From Anaerolineae bacterium (GTDB lineage Bacteria; Chloroflexota; Anaerolineae; Anaerolineales; Anaerolineaceae), in the NCBI GenBank assembly GCA_013178295.1, contig JABLWW010000009.1, positions 1 through 64,000 of the forward strand: DNA of 64,000 nucleotides, given 5' to 3'. Both the position numbers and the translations under genes were made by a program. The notes beneath the pieces are model-generated. The model ran no database searches, was not told the origin of the DNA, and saw nothing but the letters and a program-made list of their open reading frames with translations. Positions 58,812 to 64,000 of this stretch are shown here, in pieces (the first letter of the stretch is position 1; every line of letters starts with the position of its first letter).

Positions 58812-58842
58812 CTTCCCCCCTTCGCGGCGTGAAGGGGGGAAG
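58812..58842 (-). terminator. Terminator of the liv operon
   Basis: CTTCCCCCCTTC (58812-58823) and GAAGGGGGGAAG (58831-58842) make a 12-bp perfect stem with a 7-nt loop; on the - strand followed by an AT-rich tail ATTTATTTCTTTT, right after the livF stop. Confidence 0.85.
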
Positions 58843-58863
58843 CCGATAATCAGAATGGCATCT

Positions 58864-59574
58864 CTAGCCGCCTAGATAAGCTTTTTTGACGTCAGGATTG
58901 GCGGCAACTTCTTTGGCAGTTCCCGAAAGCACAATTCGGCCGGTTTCAAGCACGTAGGCGCGGGCTGCAACTTTAAGCGCCATGAGGGCATTTTGTTCAA
59001 CCAGCAAAATAGTTGAACCTTCTGCATTGAGCTTTTTGATAATATCGAAAATGGCATCCACAAGCACAGGCGCCAGCCCCATAGAAGGTTCATCCATCAA
59101 AAGGATTTTGGGCTTAAGCATTAAGCCGCGAGCGGTAGCTAACATTTGCTGTTCACCGCCGGATAAAGTTCCGCCTTTTTGATAGATGCGTTCTTTGAGG
59201 CGCGGGAAGAGGGTGAACACTTCCTCCATGCGGCGTTTTACTTCTGCCGGATTGTTGATCGTATAAGCGCCCATTTCAAGATTTTCTTGTACTGTGAGAC
59301 GGGGGAAGATGCCGCGCCCCTCCGGCACATGACCGACACCGGACATCACAATTTGATGAGGGGGCATTTTGGTAATCTCATGTCCGCTCAACTTGACGCT
59401 TCCATGGCGCGCTCTGACCAGCCCAGAGATGGTGCGTAAAGTCGTGCTCTTGCCTGCACCGTTTCCGCCAATCAGAGTGACGATTTCACCTTCGTCCACG
59501 GTCAGCGAAATGCCTTTGAGAGCATGAATATGCCCGTAATATGTATGAATATTTTCCAATTCTAATAAGCTCAT
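58864..59574 (-). CDS. livF: Branched-chain amino-acid ABC transporter ATPase LivF
   Basis: 236 residues. Walker A LIGGNGAGKSTTLRTISG, signature TLSGGEQQMLATARGLM, Walker B ILLMDEPSMGLAP. LivF is the smaller of the two liv ATPases and lies at the end of the livKHMGF operon. Ribosome site AGAGGT before the ATG. Confidence 0.93.
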   Translation of the reverse strand: MSLLELENIHTYYGHIHALKGISLTVDEGEIVTLIGGNGAGKSTTLRTISGLVRARHGSVKLSGHEITKMPPHQIVMSGVGHVPEGRGIFPRLTVQENLEMGAYTINNPAEVKRRMEEVFTLFPRLKERIYQKGGTLSGGEQQMLATARGLMLKPKILLMDEPSMGLAPVLVDAIFDIIKKLNAEGSTILLVEQNALMALKVAARAYVLETGRIVLSGTAKEVAANPDVKKAYLGG

Positions 59575-59583
59575 AGCATACCT

Positions 59584-60369
59584 CTACGAAGCTGTCATCT
59601 CTGCGATTGCGCCGCGCCCCAAGTAGGCTTCAATGACCTGAGGGTTTGAACGAATTTCTTCAGGCTTTCCTTCAGCGATTTTTACGCCATAATCCATGAC
59701 AGAAATTCTCTCTGAGATGTTCATGACGACCCGCATATCATGTTCAATGAGCAGAATGGTAATGCCCAACTCATCACGGATGCGGCGAAATAGTGCAATG
59801 GCTTCATCGGTTTCGTGCGGGTTCATGCCTGCGGTGGGTTCATCTAGAAGGAGTAGCTTAGGATCAGAAGCCAGGGCGCGGGCAATCTCAATGCGCCGCT
59901 GTGCTCCATAAGGCAGATTGCGCGCCAGTTCGTTGCCAACATTGCCCAATCCCACATATTTCATCAACTTAATGGCTTTGTCCTGCGCGCTTTTTTCTTC
60001 GTCCTTGAAGGCGCGCGTGCGCAACAGGGCATCAAAGGCGGATTGTCTCTGACGGGGATACATGCCGACAATGATATTTTCGATGACGGTCATGTTGCCA
60101 AAAAGGCGGATGTTTTGAAACGTGCGCGCAATATGCAAACTTGTAATTTGATCGGGTCGAAGACCAATTAGGGGGTGCCCGTCAAAGACGATTTCGCCCT
60201 CTTCGGGTTTGTAGATTCCAGTGAGTGTGTTGAAGAATGTGGTTTTTCCAGCGCCATTAGGTCCAATGATGCTTACGATCCGTCCTTCCTCCAGGGTAAA
60301 GTCCATTCTATCCACGGCTGTCAAGCCGCCAAAGCGTTTAACCACTTTTTTGGTCTCAAGCAGCGCCAT
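59584..60369 (-). CDS. livG: Branched-chain amino-acid ABC transporter ATPase LivG
   Basis: 261 residues. Walker A IIGPNGAGKTTFFNTLTG, signature LPYGAQRRIEIARALASD (the LivG-specific Y-G-x-QRR), Walker B LLLLDEPTAGMNPHE. Paired with LivF as the cytoplasmic motor. Overlaps livM by 14 nt. Confidence 0.93.
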   Translation of the reverse strand: MALLETKKVVKRFGGLTAVDRMDFTLEEGRIVSIIGPNGAGKTTFFNTLTGIYKPEEGEIVFDGHPLIGLRPDQITSLHIARTFQNIRLFGNMTVIENIIVGMYPRQRQSAFDALLRTRAFKDEEKSAQDKAIKLMKYVGLGNVGNELARNLPYGAQRRIEIARALASDPKLLLLDEPTAGMNPHETDEAIALFRRIRDELGITILLIEHDMRVVMNISERISVMDYGVKIAEGKPEEIRSNPQVIEAYLGRGAIAEMTAS

Positions 60370-61762
60370 TTTCCGCCTCCTTTTCGTTGTTGTTATTGTT
60401 CAGCTCAACGAAATGTTCTTCGATGGCTCTTGCTCGTCTTTTGGCGGGAAGGATGCCGTTTGGACGATATATCATCATTAGGATCAGAATGATCCCAAAG
60501 ACTAAACGCTGGTATTTAGCCGGGTCAAGCTGTGAGGAGAGATTTTTCCAGGCAAAGTTGATGATGGGTATCACCTTGTCGCTTTGACGCAGCTCTCCCA
60601 GATAAATAGAGAGATCGGTCAGAATGCCCAGGTTGATGATGACCACAATAGCTGCGCCGAGAATTACGCCGGGAATGCTTCCAAGCCCTCCCAGAATGAC
60701 CATCGTTAAGACGCCGATGGACTGCATAAAGATAAAAGACTCGGGGCTGACAAACATGCGGCTTGCCGAAAAGATGACGCCCATGATTCCGGCAAAGGAT
60801 GCAGCTACGGCAAAGGCAATTAGTTTTGTCGTGACAAGGGGGATACCCATGGAGGCTGCTGCCAGTTCGTCTTCGCGGATGGCTATCCAGGCGCGTCCCA
60901 GCTTGGAATCGTCCAAACGGACGGTTACAATGATGATTACCACTGCAATGGCAAGCGCTAGAAGGTAGAAGAAGAGGTTGTAGAACTCATTTAACGTGAC
61001 TTCATGCCCTACGATAGGATTGAGGACAACACGCAGCGCTTGCAGTAGTGGCTCTGGGAGGGTAGGTCTCTGGATGGGACTGATGCCTTGTGGCCCGTTG
61101 GTCAGGTTAAGGGGTTTATCCATGTTTGTCGCCAGCAGGCGGATGACCTCTCCAAAACCCAGTGTTACTACTGTCAGGTAGTCGCCCCGCACCCGTAATA
61201 CTGGCAAACCAAGCAGAATACCCACCAGAAAAGCCAGCCCAAAGCCAAGAAACAGAAAGAGATAGAAGGTATCGGCGGGCAGGAAGAATTTTCCTGGAGG
61301 ACCGGCTGAGCCCGGGATGGCATGTAACAGAAACATTTGCTGCCCACCAAAGAACCCCCATAAGTACGCGCCAACGGCGTAAAAGGCGATGTACCCAAAG
61401 CTGAGCAGTCCGGTGAATCCAGTAAGGATGTTAAGTCCAAGCGCCAGGGCAGCAAATACACATATCTGGAAAATGATCTCCAGATAAAAAATGTTGCGTA
61501 CCCCGACGATCGGAATAATTACAAAGATAATCAACACCCCCAATACTGCTTTGTACCAGATCTTTGTTGGCAGGTAGTATAAAAGAACAACGGAGGATAC
61601 GAACATCAGAAAGGCTGGTAATGATCGAGGACTGTTAAACACTAGAAATGAGCTAATTGCCAAATAGACAACCAGGATGATGTAAGGGGTTATTCCTTTT
61701 GTGATCCATCCCCAAATGGGTTTTAGCAGACTGGAGATGTTTGTTTGGGTTGGTTTTGCCAT
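60356..61762 (-). CDS. livM: Branched-chain amino-acid ABC transporter permease LivM
   Basis: 468 residues with about nine to ten hydrophobic helices and the family region AASMGIPLVTTKLIAFAVAA (EAA-like loop). Longer at the N-terminus than many LivM proteins (an added 100 residues with three helices), which is common in some phyla. ATG 61762 with AGGAGG upstream preferred over GTG 61771. Confidence 0.88.
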   Translation of the reverse strand: MAKPTQTNISSLLKPIWGWITKGITPYIILVVYLAISSFLVFNSPRSLPAFLMFVSSVVLLYYLPTKIWYKAVLGVLIIFVIIPIVGVRNIFYLEIIFQICVFAALALGLNILTGFTGLLSFGYIAFYAVGAYLWGFFGGQQMFLLHAIPGSAGPPGKFFLPADTFYLFLFLGFGLAFLVGILLGLPVLRVRGDYLTVVTLGFGEVIRLLATNMDKPLNLTNGPQGISPIQRPTLPEPLLQALRVVLNPIVGHEVTLNEFYNLFFYLLALAIAVVIIIVTVRLDDSKLGRAWIAIREDELAAASMGIPLVTTKLIAFAVAASFAGIMGVIFSASRMFVSPESFIFMQSIGVLTMVILGGLGSIPGVILGAAIVVIINLGILTDLSIYLGELRQSDKVIPIINFAWKNLSSQLDPAKYQRLVFGIILILMMIYRPNGILPAKRRARAIEEHFVELNNNNNEKEAENGAA

Positions 61763-61774
61763 GATGTCCACCTC

Positions 61775-62950
61775 CTATGCCTTTTGACTGACCTGTTCGC
61801 CGAGCAGACCGGAGGGACGAAAGATCAGCACAAGAATTAAGATGAGAAAAGATATCAAGTCTTTGTATTCGACGCCAAAGTTTCCCATGGTGAAAACGCC
61901 AAGATAGGCGCCCGCAAAATTCTCTACCATGCCAAGAACAATACCGCCCAGAAGAGCTCCGGTTAGATTGCCGATGCCGCCCAGAACAGCGGCAGTGAAG
62001 GCTTTAATGCCTGGCATGAAACCAACAAAGGGGTCAATGCGGGTGAATTTTAAGGCATAGAGGACGCCTGCTGCACCGCCCAGCGAACCGCCGATCAGGA
62101 AGGTCATGGAGATGACAAAGTTGACATTGATGCCCATCAAACTGGCAGTATTGCGATCTTGGGCGACAGAACGAATAGCTTTTCCAAGTTTTGTGGCGTT
62201 GACAAGATAATTCAGCCCTACTAACATCAAAATGGCGACAACGATGACGACAAGCGATTTGATGGGGATATCCAGAATCATTTGAGTGGAAGCTACATTA
62301 AAACTCAACACAGAAACGCGTTCATCAAAATTCCCAAAAGTGGGGAAGATACGGTGAAACTGACCGCTGGTTAAGCTTTCAGTTAACCGAATTGCATCTT
62401 GAAGGAAGAAAGAAACGCCAATGGCGGAGATAAGCGGCACAAGGCGTTCGGCGCCGCGCAACGGGCGGTAGGCGATGCGCTCGATAAGAACGGCTGTGAT
62501 GCCTGAGGCTGCCATACCAGCCAGAATTGCCACAAACAGCCATCCAAAGGCAGTTGCGACAGTGATATTGCTGAGTTTTTCGGCGGCATTCAGGGCGAGC
62601 AGTAGCTCAACGCCGATAAAGGCCCCCATTGCAAAGATTTCGCTATGGGCAAAGTTGATAAATTCGAGCACACCATACACCATAGTGTAGCCTAATGCAA
62701 TAGCTGCGTATACAAACCCTAAAGCCATGCCATCTACCAACACCTGGGGTAGATTAATCAGCGTGTATGTGAAGAGGTCGATGCCGTTGCGTTCGATAAG
62801 CGCCAAGCTGGCAGCAGATTTGTTTGCAATAAGGGATATTAAAAACATGAGAATTGAGAGAATTACACCTGTCCCAAGGACAAAGGCAACGATTTGTCCC
62901 AGAGGACGAAGCAATTCGCGGAGAACGGTAGATTTGATGATTCGTTCCAT
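61775..62950 (-). CDS. livH: Branched-chain amino-acid ABC transporter permease LivH
   Basis: 391 residues, about eight to nine helices, typical LivH pattern QVLVDGMALGFVYAAIALGY and GKAIRSVAQDRNTASLMGIN (EAA loop). Forms the channel with LivM. An extra N-terminal helix region of about 75 residues precedes the core. Confidence 0.9.
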   Translation of the reverse strand: MERIIKSTVLRELLRPLGQIVAFVLGTGVILSILMFLISLIANKSAASLALIERNGIDLFTYTLINLPQVLVDGMALGFVYAAIALGYTMVYGVLEFINFAHSEIFAMGAFIGVELLLALNAAEKLSNITVATAFGWLFVAILAGMAASGITAVLIERIAYRPLRGAERLVPLISAIGVSFFLQDAIRLTESLTSGQFHRIFPTFGNFDERVSVLSFNVASTQMILDIPIKSLVVIVVAILMLVGLNYLVNATKLGKAIRSVAQDRNTASLMGINVNFVISMTFLIGGSLGGAAGVLYALKFTRIDPFVGFMPGIKAFTAAVLGGIGNLTGALLGGIVLGMVENFAGAYLGVFTMGNFGVEYKDLISFLILILVLIFRPSGLLGEQVSQKA

Positions 62951-63007
62951 GTACGATTACCTGAGGTTTTATTGATGTAGAGATTGCGCTATTTGGCATC
63001 TGGTCAG

Positions 63008-63045
63008 CATCTCGGCTCTCTCTTGACAAAGAGAGAGCCGAGATG
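63008..63045 (-). terminator. Intercistronic hairpin between livK and livH
   Basis: CATCTCGGCTCTCTC (63008-63022) and GAGAGAGCCGAGATG (63031-63045), a 15-bp perfect stem with 8-nt loop, without a T run. Such hairpins in ABC operons protect the binding-protein mRNA and give it more protein than the channel genes. Confidence 0.75.
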
Positions 63046-63063
63046 TTATTTGTCTTGTGCGGT

Positions 63064-64000
63064 TTACGGTGGCGGTTGAATCACAATGGTTTCAATGACC
63101 TTGTTTTCTCCCCATTTTGCAGGATCAGCGTTAACAACTTGCATCACATAATATTTCGCATCCAGGGGATCGCCCTTGGAGTCGAAGTTGATGGTACCTG
63201 TGATGCCTTTGAAGTCTTTGAGAGCGCGCACTGCATCTGCAACAGCTGCACGTGTGGGTACCTGGTTGCCAGCCGCTTTGGCGGCATTTTCAATTGCGGT
63301 CAAGCACATGTTCATGGCGTCGTATGCCTGAGCAGAGTAGGGTTGCGGCTCTTCGCCGAATTTGGCTTTGTAATCTTCGATGTACTTGGCTGCATCGGGA
63401 TACAGTGAGGCAGGACCGCCAACGGTGGTGTAGTAAGTGCCTTTCCCTTCCAGAAGACCAGGGCCACCAATCTTGGTCAGATCGGAGGAGTCAAGCCCAT
63501 CAGGTCCTAACAAGACGCCCATGAAGCCCTTTTCGCGTGCCTGCTTGAACAGGACGGCTGCCTGATCGTAAATGCCGCCAAAATAAATCAGCTCGGGGTT
63601 GGCGTTAAGGAGCGGGTTGAGGACAGCATCGAAGTTGGCTTTTTCTTCGGTGCCTTCAAACCCTACCACTTTCATTCCTAGTTCTTCTGCTCTGACCTTG
63701 AAGAACTCAGCAATGCCCTGCCCGTAGGCTGTTTTGTCGTGGATGATGTAAGCAGATTTGACGCCCAATTTGTTGGCAAACTCTGCGCCCACCTTGCCTT
63801 GCATGTCATCGCGCCCTACGATGCGGCTGACTTCTTTGTAGCGGCGGTCAGTTACCTTTGGATTGGTGTTGGCTGCAGAAATATTTGCCAGTCCGGCAGC
63901 GTGGTACTCCTCAGAAGATGGGATCTGAACGCCTGAGTTCCAGTGCCCAACAACGCACAGGATGGCGGGGTCGGACACGATTTTCTTGGCATTGGCGACG
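63064..64000 (-). CDS. livK: Branched-chain amino-acid-binding protein LivK/J, 5' end outside window
   Basis: At least 312 residues; the open frame continues through the right edge, so the signal peptide and N-terminal lobe are missing. The type I periplasmic-binding fold shows in AANAKKIVSDPAILCVVGH-like start, SAYIIHDKTAYGQGIAEFFK, VVGFEGTEEKANFDAVLNPL, VLLGPDGLDSSDLTKIGGPG and YKAKFGEEPQPYSAQAYDAM. First gene of the liv operon on this strand. Confidence 0.9.
   Translation of the reverse strand, partial: VANAKKIVSDPAILCVVGHWNSGVQIPSSEEYHAAGLANISAANTNPKVTDRRYKEVSRIVGRDDMQGKVGAEFANKLGVKSAYIIHDKTAYGQGIAEFFKVRAEELGMKVVGFEGTEEKANFDAVLNPLLNANPELIYFGGIYDQAAVLFKQAREKGFMGVLLGPDGLDSSDLTKIGGPGLLEGKGTYYTTVGGPASLYPDAAKYIEDYKAKFGEEPQPYSAQAYDAMNMCLTAIENAAKAAGNQVPTRAAVADAVRALKDFKGITGTINFDSKGDPLDAKYYVMQVVNADPAKWGENKVIETIVIQPPP

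Noticed and set aside
63008-63045. Terminator ending livK transcription
   Set aside because: There is no T run and the following livHMGF genes lack an own promoter, so it is better read as an mRNA-stabilising hairpin.

Overview
The window appears to be bacterial chromosome carrying a large integrated mobile element (about 1-41.6 kb), followed by ordinary chromosomal genes (41.6-64 kb). Gene style (a glucosylglycerate cluster with a GpgS fused to universal-stress domains, stand-alone AAA/DUF4143 ATPases, many toxin-antitoxin modules, Tad-type secretion genes inside a mobile element) fits a member of the Chloroflexota, possibly Anaerolineae-like. That placement is inferred from gene content only; there is no rRNA here to fix it.

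Left part, 0-6.4 kb: a remnant of a metallophosphoesterase, a DUF234-type ATPase under its own promoter, a broken transposase cut by another IS end, a Phd/PIN toxin-antitoxin pair, a Xer-type tyrosine recombinase, a VapBC pair, a MazEF-like pair and a stand-alone WGR-domain protein. Three of the toxin-antitoxin promoters have recognisable -35/-10 boxes and two carry perfect operator dyads.

Transfer region, 6.4-21.7 kb: two converging operons. The + operon (6487-11318) encodes a DnaB/RecA-like ATPase, small membrane proteins including a PrgI/VirB3-like one, a TadB/GspF-type platform protein, an M23 endopeptidase and a replication-relaxation protein. An unrelated AAA/DUF4143 ATPase follows. The - operon (21569 to 12548) encodes a small protein, CpaB, TadZ/CpaE, TadA/CpaF, a VirB4-like pair and a HerA/VirD4-like coupling protein. 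The machine therefore mixes Tad-pilus and type IV secretion parts. Both operons start with the same 36-bp element, arranged as inverted copies 15 kb apart, each placing an ATG or GTG 6-7 nt after an extended -10, as expected for leaderless mRNA.

DNA-metabolism region, 21.7-41.1 kb, nearly all on the - strand: a 1094-residue DUF6094-type methyltransferase-SNF2 helicase fusion, a ParB/Srx-type protein, SSB, a CHC2/TOPRIM primase, a DnaD-like replication protein with a frame-shifting 23-bp tandem repeat, a protein made of two copies of one domain, a ParA plus a double ribbon-helix-helix-like protein with a helically phased GATA array (a centromere candidate), an FtsK/TcpA-like translocase, a lipoprotein and small membrane proteins. 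Strong promoters lie at 41046-41074 (-), 33017-33045 (-) and 26127-26155 (+). No recognisable relaxase is present in the window.

Boundary and chromosome: a tRNA with CAT anticodon (41633-41704, -) has its 3' end facing the element, the usual arrangement for an integration site. To its right come a TetR-regulated FtsX/MacB-type ABC exporter, an alpha/beta hydrolase, an S41 lipoprotein protease, a five-gene glucosylglycerate metabolism cluster (two GT4 glycosyltransferases, a GH13 phosphorylase, a histidine phosphatase, GpgS), a radical SAM enzyme, a MATE-like transporter, a TPR protein and a branched-chain amino-acid ABC transporter livKHMGF that runs off the right edge.
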